64,000 bases of DNA. It comes from Nonlabens sp. MB-3u-79. Lineage in GTDB: Bacteria; Bacteroidota; Bacteroidia; Flavobacteriales; Flavobacteriaceae. How positions within the stretch are numbered: the stretch's first letter is position 1; every line of letters begins with the position of its first letter. The stretch spans positions 1,564,501-1,628,500 of the forward strand of contig NZ_CP025116.1 of assembly GCF_002831625.1 (NCBI RefSeq). Reading direction: 5' to 3'. Both the position numbers and the translations under genes were made by a program. The notes under the pieces were generated by a model, which saw only the letters and a list, made by a program, of their open reading frames with translations, was not told the origin of the DNA and ran no database searches. Of the stretch, positions 25,605 to 34,517 are shown in pieces.

Positions 25605-26709
25605 CTTTTTCTTCCTCTAATGTTGGATAGTCTGTATAACCTTCACGACCTTGAGAGTAGAAGGTATCTTGATTCCAATCTGCTAGTTCAGCGTTCTGTT
25701 CAAATCGATGAGGTAAATCTGGGTTGGAAATAAATAACTTTCCAAAAGCTACTAAATCTGCAGTTCCTTCTTCTATAACTTTATTTCCAGAGTTATGATC
25801 AAATTCACTGTTGATCATAAGATTACCTTTATAAATGGGTCTGTAATGTCTTGCAATATGACTTTCTAGAAATTTGATATCACTCACATCTGTAAAAGGT
25901 TCTGATAAATGAAGGTAAGCAAGATCGTGATCGTTCAAGCGATTGATGAGGTAATCAAAAAACGGAATGGTATCTGGAGTGCCATGAATTCCAAAAACAC
26001 CATTCAAAGACGGGTTTAAACGACAGCCTATCCTGTTTTCAGGAAAGGATTCTTTTACAGCTTCAATAATTTCAAAAAAGAATCGAGCTTTATTTTCAGG
26101 ACTACCACCGTACGCATCAGTTCTTAAATTGGATTCATTGTTAAAGAATTGATGTATCAGATAACCATTTGAACTGTGAATTTCTACACCGTCAAATCCT
26201 GCTTTTTTTGCATTTGCAGCTGCTTGACCAAATTCTTTAACCGTTTGATGAATTTCTTCAATAGTCATGGCATGAGGTGCAACAGTTTGTTTCTTTTCAC
26301 CTAAAGCGTTTCTAAGTTCTATTTCTGGATTCACGGCACTTGGTGCCCATGGCAGTTCTCCGTTGTGATAGTCTGGTAAAGAAGTGCGACCCACGTGCCA
26401 CAGCTGCATAAATATCTTGCCATCTGTCTTATGCACACTGTCTACTACTTTTTTCCATCCTTCCACTTGTGCATCATTGAAAATTCCAGCCACAAAAGGA
26501 TAACCTCTTGCTTTTTCTGAGACTTCACTACCTTCAGTAATGATGAGTCCAGCTCCCGCACGTTGTGTGTAGTAATCTATATGTTTTTGATCTGGTGCTT
26601 GATGTTCATTTGTTGCTCTACATCTCGTTAATGGAGCCATAACGACTCTATTTTTTAATTCTACAGCACCTATGGTTATTGGCTTTAATAATGCTTGTTT
26701 ATCCGTCAT
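25594..26709 (-). CDS. Alkene reductase, Old Yellow Enzyme family
   Basis: A 371-residue FMN-dependent TIM-barrel oxidoreductase of the NemA/OYE group that reduces activated C=C bonds with NAD(P)H. Features are LKNRVVMAPLTRCRA, YYTQRAGAGLIITEGSEVS, MQLWHVGRTS, the substrate-binding FDGVEIHSSNGYLIHQF (His-Ser rather than the more usual His-Gly/Ala-Ala), and DLVAFGKLFISNPDLP for phosphate binding. Length is normal. It may detoxify electrophiles; the TetR gene converging on it is a candidate regulator. Confidence 0.92.
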   Translation of the reverse strand: MTDKQALLKPITIGAVELKNRVVMAPLTRCRATNEHQAPDQKHIDYYTQRAGAGLIITEGSEVSEKARGYPFVAGIFNDAQVEGWKKVVDSVHKTDGKIFMQLWHVGRTSLPDYHNGELPWAPSAVNPEIELRNALGEKKQTVAPHAMTIEEIHQTVKEFGQAAANAKKAGFDGVEIHSSNGYLIHQFFNNESNLRTDAYGGSPENKARFFFEIIEAVKESFPENRIGCRLNPSLNGVFGIHGTPDTIPFFDYLINRLNDHDLAYLHLSEPFTDVSDIKFLESHIARHYRPIYKGNLMINSEFDHNSGNKVIEEGTADLVAFGKLFISNPDLPHRFEQNAELADWNQDTFYSQGREGYTDYPTLEEEKAKN

Positions 26710-26806
26710 AATTTTCTTTTACGTAAAGATATTGTAGGTACAAGTAAAAGGAGTCAAGACTGCGTTAATTGTATTTTCTTTATAGTAAAAGCACTCCTGA
26801 TACCTA

Positions 26807-27454
26807 TTAAAATAAGCTTTTCTTAGAAAAAAAGCTGTAGCGCAAACCTATAGACAGAGTAAGGAAATGATCTTTATCATAAAACTCTTGTATTTGCGGG
26901 CTGCTGTCAATATCATAATATAGTTGACGGAATTCTACATCTATAAAACTGGAAATATTGTTGTTCAACTGATAGTTGATGCTCGTTCCAATAATAATCA
27001 TAGCAGCATTTTCTTCAAACTCCTTATTTAGATAGGCTGTTTTCTGATTTAACTTAATATCTGCATATTTTATATTTGGTGATACGGACCAGACTTCACT
27101 TAATGGAATTAAATAACCTATGCCTATAAAGGTTCCTGTCAAATTTGTTTGTTCCACTAAACCCGAAACACTACTGTCTAAGTTTTTATGATAGGTATTG
27201 AACATACCTAAACCCAATTGAAAAGATTTATAAAATTGCCAATCGGCCTGAATATTAAACCCCAACGCAGGTGAGTCTGCACTAGAAATATAACTTTTAC
27301 CTAAACTATAGTCGGTTTGAAAACCTGCTTTAAAATGAAATTGTTGTTTTATCTCTGATTCATTCCACTTCGCATCAAGTGAATCCACAACTTCTTGAGC
27401 TATAGAATGGTGGCTGAGTAGGAAAAGACTAATAATTAATAGTAAATACCGCAT
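26807..27454 (-). CDS. Predicted outer-membrane beta-barrel protein
   Basis: A 215-residue exported protein with signal peptide (LLLIISLFLLSHHSIAQE, cleavage near residue 20). The rest is made of amphipathic strands (HFKAGFQTDYSLGKSYI; SFQLGLGMFNTYH; HFLTLSIGLRYSFFSKK) and it ends close to an aromatic residue, as in 8-stranded porin-like barrels. No specific family is recognised. It overlaps the end of the lipoprotein gene upstream by 26 bp, so the two are probably co-expressed and may interact at the outer membrane. Confidence 0.75.
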   Translation of the reverse strand: MRYLLLIISLFLLSHHSIAQEVVDSLDAKWNESEIKQQFHFKAGFQTDYSLGKSYISSADSPALGFNIQADWQFYKSFQLGLGMFNTYHKNLDSSVSGLVEQTNLTGTFIGIGYLIPLSEVWSVSPNIKYADIKLNQKTAYLNKEFEENAAMIIIGTSINYQLNNNISSFIDVEFRQLYYDIDSSPQIQEFYDKDHFLTLSIGLRYSFFSKKSLF

Positions 27455-28148
27455 CGTCTTGATTGATTAAAAATAATTGCTCTTGTTGCAGACCATCTAT
27501 AGCATAGGAAACCCGTATTTGAGTATCTAGTAGCACATCATTATTTGTGGTTATGCTGTTGATTCCATCCTCTTTCATTTGACCAAATTCTTGATGACAC
27601 TCATTGGATCGTGTTCTGTTTTCATAACCCCTATAATACTCTAAGCACTCAGAATTTGTGTAAAATAAGCTTACGTTTTCAAGAAGGTTGGTCGAGTTTT
27701 GATCTATAAAATTTACAGTAACAGGCACACCTTGCGTAATGGTAACTTCAGGAAAGATGTGATCTTGGTTGTATTGATAGTCAGCATATGCAAATACAAA
27801 AGAGTGTTGGTAACTCGCATCTTTAAGACGTACAATAAATCCATTGTCGCCACTTCTAGAATCTCCTGGAAATGCATCAAAACTTCTAAGTCCAGTTTCT
27901 AATACTATAGCATTAAATTCACCATTAGTATCTGTGATTGAAGTGCCAAGTAAAAGCTTGTTTTGAACGGCTAGAATTTCTATTTCTTCGTTTATAACCG
28001 GTTGGCCTGAGGTATTGATTATTTTACCTTGAACATAGGCTCGATTTTGAGCGCTGTATTCTGCAGCTGGAGAAGAACTTCCAGAGCTACAGGAGGTTAT
28101 AGTGAATACAATCAGAACGAGTATGTAACAAAAAGCATCTTTTTTCAC
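27429..28148 (-). CDS. Lipoprotein with a carboxypeptidase-regulatory-like domain
   Basis: A 239-residue predicted lipoprotein: hydrophobic N terminus and lipobox with Cys at residue 20 (FTITSC), followed by a Ser/Gly-rich tether. The segment YVQGKIINTSGQPVINEEIE with LGTSITDTNGEFNAIV matches the beta-sandwich domain that often appears in Bacteroidota surface proteins. No enzyme motif is present. The overlapping downstream gene encodes a barrel protein. Confidence 0.75.
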   Translation of the reverse strand: MKKDAFCYILVLIVFTITSCSSGSSSPAAEYSAQNRAYVQGKIINTSGQPVINEEIEILAVQNKLLLGTSITDTNGEFNAIVLETGLRSFDAFPGDSRSGDNGFIVRLKDASYQHSFVFAYADYQYNQDHIFPEVTITQGVPVTVNFIDQNSTNLLENVSLFYTNSECLEYYRGYENRTRSNECHQEFGQMKEDGINSITTNNDVLLDTQIRVSYAIDGLQQEQLFLINQDDAVFTINY

Positions 28149-28193
28149 AAGTCATTTTTTTATAATAACGTAACTCTCCTTCTGATATTGTTC

Positions 28194-28814
28194 TTATAAA
28201 TGTCTGTTAGCCAGTTCTTTCTCGATATCAGCTAGTGAGAATCCTTTTGCTTTGAGTAAAACGAGATAGTGATACATCAAATCGCCAGCCTCGTAGATAA
28301 AGTCTTCTTCTTTCCCATTAATGGCATCTATAACTGTTTCAACTGCTTCTTCGCCTACTTTTTGAGCGACTTTATTAATGCCTTTTTGAATCAAAGAATA
28401 GGTGTAAGAACCTTCTACTTTATCATCAATACGCTGGTGGATTATTTTTTCTAAATCATTGATAGTAAACCTGTTTTCTGTTTCGCTTTCGCGAAAGCGA
28501 GTTTCATTAACAGCATCAAAACAACTCAGCTCACCTGTATGGCAAGTAGGCCCATGAGCGTTTGCATGAATCAAAATCGCATCTTGATCACAGTCTATTT
28601 TAATAGCCACTACATCTAGATAATTCTGTGAAGATTCTCCTTTTGTCCAAAGTCGCTGCTTGCTACGCGAGTAAAAAGTCACTCTGTTTTCAGCTTGTGT
28701 TTTTGCAAAAGCTTCTTTATTCATATAGCCCAGCATCAAGACTTTTTTGCTCATTGCATCTTGTATAATCACCGGTAGTAATCCGTTTTCTGCTTTATTC
28801 CAATCTAATTTCAT
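28194..28814 (-). CDS. hisI: Bifunctional phosphoribosyl-AMP cyclohydrolase / phosphoribosyl-ATP pyrophosphatase
   Basis: A 206-residue HisIE fusion for steps 2 and 3 of histidine synthesis. The N-terminal cyclohydrolase has MLGYMNKEA, FYSRSKQRLWTKGESS and the metal-binding DCDQDAILI and GPTCHTG. The C-terminal HisE part has QKVGEEAVETVIDAI and DLMYHYLVLL. The start at 28814 gives MKLDWNKAENGL; an upstream in-frame extension is not family-like. A 14-bp palindrome copy forms RFRES in the linker between the two domains. It is the last gene of the his operon. Confidence 0.95.
   Translation of the reverse strand: MKLDWNKAENGLLPVIIQDAMSKKVLMLGYMNKEAFAKTQAENRVTFYSRSKQRLWTKGESSQNYLDVVAIKIDCDQDAILIHANAHGPTCHTGELSCFDAVNETRFRESETENRFTINDLEKIIHQRIDDKVEGSYTYSLIQKGINKVAQKVGEEAVETVIDAINGKEEDFIYEAGDLMYHYLVLLKAKGFSLADIEKELANRHL
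28485..28498. repeat. 14-bp palindrome GCTTTCGCGAAAGC
   Basis: Perfect copy in hisIE, read as RFRES in the interdomain linker. Confidence 0.85.
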
Positions 28815-28957
28815 AGCTACAATTTTCTTGCAGGCAGAAGTTTTAAATTCCCACCTCAATGTTTTTAATTTCGTTTTTCAGGCTGACACAGGACGATATT
28901 GAATTTGTCATTCCACCACAGAGCGGAATCGCCTTGTTCTATCTTAATTCTAGTTAA

Positions 28958-29755
28958 CTATTCGACAACTCGCACTGCAACTCCAACTTCAACCAACTGC
29001 TTTTTCAACTCAGGAACTGGCAATTCTCCAAAGTGAAATATACTCGCGGCTAGTCCAGCACTAGCTTCGGTGTCTTTAAATAACTCTTCAAAATGAGCTG
29101 CTGTGCCACCACCTCCTGAGGCAATTATAGGAATGTTTAATTTCCTAGAAATCAAATCAGTCAATTCTAATGCAAATCCGTTTTTGGTGCCGTCATGATC
29201 CATACTGGTTAACAAAATTTCCCCAGCACCTAGGCGTTCTATTTCTTCGCACCAAGCAATGGTTTCTAAAGCTGTTTCCACACGCCCTCCAGCTACAAAA
29301 ACTTTGTTTGTGAAGCCGTTGAGTGATGCTTCTGTTGGATCATTTATTTCGATACGTTTGGTATCCACCGCAACTACAACGCATTGACTGCCTAATTCTG
29401 CCGCTAGTTCACTAATTAATTCAGGTCGTTTTACGGCTGCGCTATTGATCGCAACTTTATCGGCACCAGCTTTAATGATTTCCTTAGCTAGGGCCACGTC
29501 ATTAATACCGCCTCCTACTGTAAATGGAATGTTTAAAACAGCAGCTATTTCTTTTACTAATGGTACGAGCGTATCTCGTTTTTCAATAGTTGCTGTAATG
29601 TCCAAGAAGCACAACTCATCAGCTCCTTGATCTGCATATTGTTGAGCAAGAGCTACAGGATCACCAGCATCTCTTAATCCAACAAAGTTAATTCCCTTTA
29701 CAGTGCGTCCGTCCTTGATATCAAGGCATGGTATGATTCTTTTTTTTAGCCCCAT
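28958..29755 (-). CDS. hisF: Imidazole glycerol phosphate synthase, cyclase subunit
   Basis: A 265-residue TIM barrel that, with HisH, makes imidazole glycerol phosphate and AICAR. The catalytic Asp are in [12 protein letters not shown] and [13 protein letters not shown]; phosphate sites are VGGGIND and ASGGGGT. It is about 13 residues longer than usual, partly through [13 protein letters not shown] in mid-protein. The start codon lies inside a dispersed repeat (29749-29786) that also occurs upstream of hisC. HisF follows a GNAT gene in the operon rather than directly following hisA. Confidence 0.96.
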   Translation of the reverse strand: MGLKKRIIPCLDIKDGRTVKGINFVGLRDAGDPVALAQQYADQGADELCFLDITATIEKRDTLVPLVKEIAAVLNIPFTVGGGINDVALAKEIIKAGADKVAINSAAVKRPELISELAAELGSQCVVVAVDTKRIEINDPTEASLNGFTNKVFVAGGRVETALETIAWCEEIERLGAGEILLTSMDHDGTKNGFALELTDLISRKLNIPIIASGGGGTAAHFEELFKDTEASAGLAASIFHFGELPVPELKKQLVEVGVAVRVVE

Positions 29756-29786
29756 TGTCTTGCAAACATTTCCCCAAAAGGGAAAC
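29749..29786. repeat. Dispersed repeat B, copy 1, covering the hisF start codon
   Basis: Shares GCCCCATTGTC-TGC--ACATTTCCCC and GGGAAA with the copy at 34471-34506; an inverted TTTCCCC/GGGAAA core is present. On the minus strand it supplies the ATG GGG of hisF. Confidence 0.7.
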
Positions 29787-29840
29787 TTTTTTTGTCCTTC
29801 CGCTCAAGAGCGGAATCGGTTAATATTATATTTTAAACCA

Positions 29841-29873
29841 GTTTGTCAACCAGCTATATTCCCGTTTTTACGG
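29841..29873. repeat. Dispersed repeat D, copy 1
   Basis: Contains TTGTCAACCAGCTATATTCC and an imperfect ATTCCCG/CGGTAAT inverted repeat. A related copy is at 31446-31487. It lies just downstream of the GNAT gene. Confidence 0.55.
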
Positions 29874-29876
29874 TAA

Positions 29877-30410
29877 TTATTTATTCCAATCTTCCTCTAA
29901 AATTCCAAACTCATAATTATCACTCCAGCCACTTTTTAAAGGCAAATTTTTTCTTTGTATTCCTTCTACAACAAAGCCACATTTTTCTAGCACTCGTTTT
30001 GAAGCCTGATTTTCAACCGCACATCCGGCTTCAACTCTATGAAGTTGGTGTTCTTCAAAACAGGCTTTTAAAAGTGTCTGAATAGTCTCTGTAGCATAAC
30101 CCTTATTCCAGAACTTAGGATAAAACTTCATCCACAATTCTGCTTTAGCATATTTTTTAGAGCTCTTTATGATACCGCAAAACCCAATAAAATCCTTACT
30201 GTCTTTCAATTTGATAGAGTAGGTGAGTTTGCTGACTTCTTTTTGCTTTTGTGCTTTAATGGCTTCATCTAGTAATTGCTGAGAGACTTCTATACTTTCA
30301 GGAATTCCCAAGGTATTGAATTGATCTACTTCAGGTATGCTATGTAAGGCATGAAATTCTTGTAGATCACTTACCTTTAAAAGTTGATATGTCAAGCGGT
30401 CGCTATACAA
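29877..30410 (-). CDS. GNAT-family N-acetyltransferase
   Basis: A 177-residue acetyltransferase of the RimJ/RimL type (pattern [72 protein letters not shown]). The acetyl-CoA-binding loop is NKGYATE. It lies inside the his operon between hisA (8-bp overlap) and hisF, so it is probably co-transcribed. It has no known role in histidine synthesis; the acceptor is unknown. Confidence 0.88.
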   Translation of the reverse strand: MYSDRLTYQLLKVSDLQEFHALHSIPEVDQFNTLGIPESIEVSQQLLDEAIKAQKQKEVSKLTYSIKLKDSKDFIGFCGIIKSSKKYAKAELWMKFYPKFWNKGYATETIQTLLKACFEEHQLHRVEAGCAVENQASKRVLEKCGFVVEGIQRKNLPLKSGWSDNYEFGILEEDWNK

Positions 30411-31161
30411 ACGCTCTTAATTCTTTAAAGGATATTCTGCCTTCATAAAATGCTTTACCAACTATAGCTCCTTCACACCCCATTTCGCGTAAGCGATGTA
30501 AATCATCCACCACCGCAACACCACCAGAAGCGATTAATTTGATGTCATTCCGCACTTGATGCGGAATCTGCTGGTCATCACCTAGATTTTTATTTAACTC
30601 GAGAATCTTCTCATATAACTCATAGCTAGGTCCGGCCAGCATGCCGTCTTTTGCAATATCTGTACAAATGATGTATTCGATTCCTTTTTTGTTCCATTCG
30701 GTAATAAAGGAAACCACTTCTAACGCACTACTTTCTAACCATCCATGTGTTGCAATCATGCCGTCTTTTGCATCAGCACCCAAGATGATTTTATCACTTC
30801 CATAGTTGGAAATCCATCCTTCAAATCTAGCGGCATCTTTAACGGCAATACTGCCGCCAGTAACTTGTTTTGCTCCGCTTTCAAATACTACTTTGATATC
30901 TTCATCGGTTTTTACGCCACCGCCAAAATCAACCTGCAAACCAGTCTGACCAGCGATACGCTCTAATATTTTCCAATTTACCACATGGCTGCTTTTAGCA
31001 CCATCCAGATCTACCAAGTGCAGGTGTTTAATTCCGTTGGCCTCAAATTCTTTAGCCACCTCAAGAGGGTCTTCGTTATAAACCGTTTTTTGGTTGTAAT
31101 CACCTTGTGAAAGGCGCACGCATTTACCGTCTATGATATCTATTGCTGGTATTATTCTCAT
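30403..31161 (-). CDS. hisA: Phosphoribosylformimino-5-aminoimidazole carboxamide ribotide isomerase
   Basis: A 252-residue TIM-barrel isomerase of histidine synthesis. Family features are [19 protein letters not shown], the paired phosphate sites [13 protein letters not shown] and [13 protein letters not shown], and [15 protein letters not shown]. Before LIASGGV there is an extra stretch ([17 protein letters not shown]) encoded by a palindromic repeat at about 30545-30568, in frame, so the enzyme is probably still active. It lies 300 bp after hisH in transcription order. Confidence 0.95.
   Translation of the reverse strand: MRIIPAIDIIDGKCVRLSQGDYNQKTVYNEDPLEVAKEFEANGIKHLHLVDLDGAKSSHVVNWKILERIAGQTGLQVDFGGGVKTDEDIKVVFESGAKQVTGGSIAVKDAARFEGWISNYGSDKIILGADAKDGMIATHGWLESSALEVVSFITEWNKKGIEYIICTDIAKDGMLAGPSYELYEKILELNKNLGDDQQIPHQVRNDIKLIASGGVAVVDDLHRLREMGCEGAIVGKAFYEGRISFKELRAFV
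30545..30568. repeat. Palindromic repeat inserted in hisA
   Basis: ATTCCGCA (30547-30554), loop CTTGA, TGCGGAAT (30560-30567), preceded by GTC. It is read as IPHQVRND. A related copy sits in hisC at 34018-34042. Confidence 0.85.
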
Positions 31162-31462
31162 GTATTCTCATGCAGATGGGAATCTCAACGATTTACCACC
31201 TGCTTTTATTTAGTTACTATATGATTCAATCCTTTTGTACGCAGGCAAGAATCTTTTAAATTCCAGCAGCTGCATTTTTTTCTATCCATTGTCCAGAGGA
31301 CCTTTTCCTAAAAAGGAAAATAAACGGGTTTTTATTTTATTAATCCTTCCGCTTCATAGCGCCATAGTTAGGTGTTTACTCTGTCTTCTGAGGTTTCTTT
31401 TCTCAACTCTTAAGGGTGGAAACCTTTATCTTTCTCAACACTAAAGCTGGTTGTCAAACCAG
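31162..31462. other. Spacer of 301 bp inside the his operon (hisH to hisA)
   Basis: No gene is seen. It holds a diverged repeat B-like block (31285-31320, with CCATTGTCC and TTTTCCTAAAAAGGAAAA) and the start of repeat D (from 31446). The spacer is unusually long for an operon whose other genes mostly touch. Confidence 0.6.
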
Positions 31463-31487
31463 CTAGATTCCTACATTTACAGGAATG
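31446..31487. repeat. Dispersed repeat D, copy 2, reaching into the hisH 3' end
   Basis: Contains TTGTCAAACCAGCTAGATTCC and an ATTCC/GGAAT inverted repeat; it encodes the last residues of HisH (IPVNVGI). Confidence 0.55.
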
Positions 31488-32146
31488 GATATAAAATTCT
31501 TCAAAATCTGCTCGCCAACTCCAGCACTTTTCTCTGGGTGAAATTGAGTGGCATAAAAATTATCTTTTTGCAACATACTGCTAAAAGGTAAGATATAGTC
31601 ACAAACGCCAATCGTGTGTTCACAAATCTCGGCATAATAAGAATGCACATAGTACACATCTGCTTGCTTTGGTAATCCTTGCATAAGAAGCGATCCCTGA
31701 TCTACGACCCCTGATTTTAGATTTTCGTTATGCGCTAATCGATCTTCAGTGTTTAAAAAATTCCATCCCATATGCGGTACTTTTTCGCCTTGAGAGTTGC
31801 CGCTTTGAGCTTGTCGAAGCGCTCTTGAAGGGCGGAATAATTTAACCGCGGTATCAAAAATACCTAAACAATCTGTATTCCCTTCTTCACTGTGATTACA
31901 CATCAATTGCATTCCCAGACAAATTCCTAATACAGGTTGTTTTAACTCTTTCAACACCTTGTCCAATCCGCGTTCTCGCAAGTATTTCATTGCTGTTCCA
32001 GCTTCACCTACGCCTGGAAAAATCACCTTGTCTGCTGCCTGCAATTCTGCAGGATCATCAGTAACTTTGTTTTCAATTCCTAAGCGATGGAGCGCGTTTG
32101 TCACACTACCTATATTACCGGCATTATATTTTACAATCGCAATCAT
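31463..32146 (-). CDS. hisH: Imidazole glycerol phosphate synthase, glutaminase subunit
   Basis: A 227-residue class I glutamine amidotransferase that feeds ammonia to HisF. Nucleophile Cys is in [10 protein letters not shown], and the catalytic His-Glu in ATQFHPEKS. An extra stretch of about 15 residues ([14 protein letters not shown]) stands before the conserved EKVPHMGWN and is encoded by a GCTTGTCGAAGC-type repeat. The last residues come from repeat D. It overlaps hisB by 4 bp. Confidence 0.95.
   Translation of the reverse strand: MIAIVKYNAGNIGSVTNALHRLGIENKVTDDPAELQAADKVIFPGVGEAGTAMKYLRERGLDKVLKELKQPVLGICLGMQLMCNHSEEGNTDCLGIFDTAVKLFRPSRALRQAQSGNSQGEKVPHMGWNFLNTEDRLAHNENLKSGVVDQGSLLMQGLPKQADVYYVHSYYAEICEHTIGVCDYILPFSSMLQKDNFYATQFHPEKSAGVGEQILKNFISIPVNVGI
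31787..31833. repeat. REP-like repeat inserted in hisH
   Basis: Contains TTTGAGCTTGTCGAAGCGC; read on the minus strand as [10 protein letters not shown]. The sequence core CTTCGACAAGCTCAA is a familiar dispersed repeat of Bacteroidota genomes. Confidence 0.7.
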
Positions 32147-33252
32147 AAAGTTCCTTTTGTGCTGGGTAATTTCCCGTCGCCTGTTTGTTTTACGGCCATT
32201 TTTATAGCCTTAGCAAATGCTTTGAAAAGCGACTCAATTTTGTGGTGTTCGTTATCTCCTTCTACTTTCATATTCAGGTTGCATTTTGCGGCATCGCTGA
32301 ATGATTTAAAGAAGTGAAAGAACAATTCTGTAGGCATATCGCCTACATATTCGCGTTTAAAATCGGCTTCCCAAACAATCCATGGACGTCCACCAAAGTC
32401 TATTCCCACTTGTGCTAGCGAATCGTCCATAGGCAGCAAAAAGCCATATCTGTTGATTCCTTTTTTGGAGGATAAAGCTTTCGCGAAAGCGTCACCTAAA
32501 GCAATCGCCGTATCTTCTATAGTGTGGTGCTCGTCTATTTCTAAATCACCCTTTACCTTAATGTCCAAATCTAGCGATCCATGACGTTGCAGTTGCTCCA
32601 GCATGTGATCGTAAAATTTTAAACCGGTATCAATCGTCCCGTTTCCAGAGCCATCTAGGTTTAAAACGATGTTGATATCGGTTTCATTGGTTTTGCGAGT
32701 CACCTGTACTTTACGAGGTTGACCACGTAGAAATTCAAAAACCTCTTTCCAAGAATCAGTTTTTAAAACGACCAACTCATCTTCAAATTTTGTAGTATCA
32801 GTAATCGATGGTAATTGAATTCCTTTACAACCTAGATTTTTTGCAAGCTGCATATCGCTGTTACGATCACCGATAACAAAACTATTCTCCAGGTCGTAAT
32901 CACCTTTTATATAATGAGTCATTAAACCAGTTTCTGGCTTGCGAGTAGGTGCCTTTTGTTCTGGAAAAGAGCGGTCTATCAATACTTCACTAAAGTGGAC
33001 GCCCTCATTTTCTAAGACATTCATCATTAAATTATGAACGGGCCAAAATGTATCTTCAGGAAAACTATCTGTTCCCAAACCATCTTGATTGCTTACCATG
33101 ACGAGTTCATAATCCAGTTCTCTAGCGATGCGGTGCAATTGAGTAATGGCCATAGGCAAAAACTCTAGCTTTTCATAACTGTCCAGTTGATAATCTACTG
33201 GTGGTTCTTTTACAATCGTACCATCTCGGTCTATAAATAATACTTTTTTCAT
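32143..33252 (-). CDS. hisB: Bifunctional histidinol-phosphatase / imidazoleglycerol-phosphate dehydratase
   Basis: A 369-residue fusion. The N-terminal HAD phosphatase has [16 protein letters not shown] and [13 protein letters not shown] (residues 1-165). The dehydratase half (about 175-369) has [27 protein letters not shown] and [17 protein letters not shown] with metal-binding His. It catalyses steps 6 and 8 of histidine synthesis. A 14-bp palindrome copy is used for DAFAKAL in the dehydratase, a place where the family normally has similar residues. It overlaps hisH by 4 bp. Confidence 0.96.
   Translation of the reverse strand: MKKVLFIDRDGTIVKEPPVDYQLDSYEKLEFLPMAITQLHRIARELDYELVMVSNQDGLGTDSFPEDTFWPVHNLMMNVLENEGVHFSEVLIDRSFPEQKAPTRKPETGLMTHYIKGDYDLENSFVIGDRNSDMQLAKNLGCKGIQLPSITDTTKFEDELVVLKTDSWKEVFEFLRGQPRKVQVTRKTNETDINIVLNLDGSGNGTIDTGLKFYDHMLEQLQRHGSLDLDIKVKGDLEIDEHHTIEDTAIALGDAFAKALSSKKGINRYGFLLPMDDSLAQVGIDFGGRPWIVWEADFKREYVGDMPTELFFHFFKSFSDAAKCNLNMKVEGDNEHHKIESLFKAFAKAIKMAVKQTGDGKLPSTKGTL
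32477..32490. repeat. 14-bp palindrome GCTTTCGCGAAAGC
   Basis: Perfect copy in hisB, read as AFAKA within GDAFAKAL. Confidence 0.85.
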
Positions 33253-33291
33253 AGGTCAAGCCTTTGTTGAATGGCTTCGGTTTTAATTATT

Positions 33292-34449
33292 CTAATTCTT
33301 TTTAAATGTGCTCAGCGCCTTTATCACTTCTTCACATTCTTTTCTCGTTCCTACTGTAAACCTTAATGTATCGGCTATCTGACTGCTGCGATTGCGTATG
33401 ATAACCTCGTTATCGCGCAGGTAATTATATACTTCAGTAGCGTTTTCTACTTGAGCTAGTAAGAAATTTGCTTCACTAGGATAGACCTCATTGATGAAGT
33501 CAAAACTCTTTAAATGTTCAGCAAGAAAAGCTCTGTTGGTGATGATTTCTTGGATGTCATTTTGAGTTTTATCAGATTGCAGTAGCCTTTCTAAAACAGC
33601 TCTCTGTGAGAGTTCATTTACATTATAGGGAGGCTTTGTTCTATTGAATAGCTCTATAATTTCTGTTGAGGCAAAGGCAAAACCCACTCGTGCTCCAGCG
33701 AGTCCATGCGCTTTAGACATGGTTTGTAATACCACTAAATTGGGATAATCTTCTAATCTATTGATAAAACTAATATTCTCTGTAAAATCTTGATAGGCTT
33801 CATCAACGACTATAATACCATTAAAGGCACCAAATAACCGATCCAATTTGCGTTGGTTTTCTAGCATTTCAGCTTCAAACTCTGGTGCAAATGGCATGTC
33901 CATCATTCCGCCACGGGTGTAGTTTTGTGCTTCCCAGTCGTGCTTTAAATCGGCTTTAAGAAGTGCATTTCCTGTCGGGTTATTAGGAGAACAAATCCAA
34001 ATAATCTTTATTGAAGAGTCATTGCGCACTTGTTGCGCAATCGCTTCTAAATCCATCGAAAAGTCCTTGCACAACGGCACTTTTAAGACCTCTACATCGT
34101 TAATTGCAGCACTCACTTCATACATTCCATAAGTAGGAGGGCAGGTAATAACGCTGTCTTTTCCTGGTTCACAGAAAATACGGTACAATAAATCAATGGC
34201 CTCGTCGCTACCATTACCAACAAAAATTTGGCTTTTGGAGAGGTTTTTTTGTTTTGCGAGTTCTTCTTTAATCGAAGACTGCAATGGGTCTGGATACCTG
34301 TTCAAATCTCCTTTAGGATTCTCATTTGCATCCAGTAAAGTCAACTCCTTTTTCCCATTACCATACAGGTCAAATTCGCTACGCGCACTAGAATACGGCT
34401 GCAGGTTCCAGATGTTCTTACGGACTATGTTTTCTAAGTTAAATTCCAT
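33292..34449 (-). CDS. hisC: Histidinol-phosphate aminotransferase
   Basis: A 385-residue PLP enzyme, longer than the usual 345-360. Features are DANENPKGDLNRYPDPL, FVGNGSDEAIDLL, SPNNPTGN, VVDEAYQDF and the PLP-Lys in TMSKAHGLAGARVGFA. Two insertions account for the length: IAQQVRNDS from a palindromic repeat (34018-34042), and about 25-30 extra residues after SPNNPTGNALLKADL (including YTRGGMMDMPFAPEFEAEM) before GIIVVDEAY. Both are in frame and lie between conserved elements, so activity is probably kept. Confidence 0.94.
   Translation of the reverse strand: MEFNLENIVRKNIWNLQPYSSARSEFDLYGNGKKELTLLDANENPKGDLNRYPDPLQSSIKEELAKQKNLSKSQIFVGNGSDEAIDLLYRIFCEPGKDSVITCPPTYGMYEVSAAINDVEVLKVPLCKDFSMDLEAIAQQVRNDSSIKIIWICSPNNPTGNALLKADLKHDWEAQNYTRGGMMDMPFAPEFEAEMLENQRKLDRLFGAFNGIIVVDEAYQDFTENISFINRLEDYPNLVVLQTMSKAHGLAGARVGFAFASTEIIELFNRTKPPYNVNELSQRAVLERLLQSDKTQNDIQEIITNRAFLAEHLKSFDFINEVYPSEANFLLAQVENATEVYNYLRDNEVIIRNRSSQIADTLRFTVGTRKECEEVIKALSTFKKN
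34018..34042. repeat. Palindromic repeat inserted in hisC
   Basis: ATTGCGCA (34021-34028), loop CTTGT, TGCGCAAT (34034-34041), preceded by GTC. It is read as IAQQVRND and is the same family and frame as the hisA copy. Confidence 0.85.
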
Positions 34450-34470
34450 TTTTTATGTTGTTGCATTTAA

Positions 34471-34506
34471 GCCCCATTGTCCTGCGGACATTTCCCCAAG
34501 GGGAAA
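34471..34506. repeat. Dispersed repeat B, copy 2, between hisD and hisC
   Basis: GCCCCATTGTCCTGCGGACA followed by TTTCCCC and GGGGAAA as an inverted pair. It matches the copy at the hisF start. Confidence 0.75.
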
Positions 34507-34517
34507 GTAATTTGGTC

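Noticed and set aside
32477..32490. Palindrome copy in hisB as a disruptive insertion
   Set aside because: HisB proteins usually have similar residues (AFAKAL-like) here, so the motif may have arisen by substitution and not by insertion.
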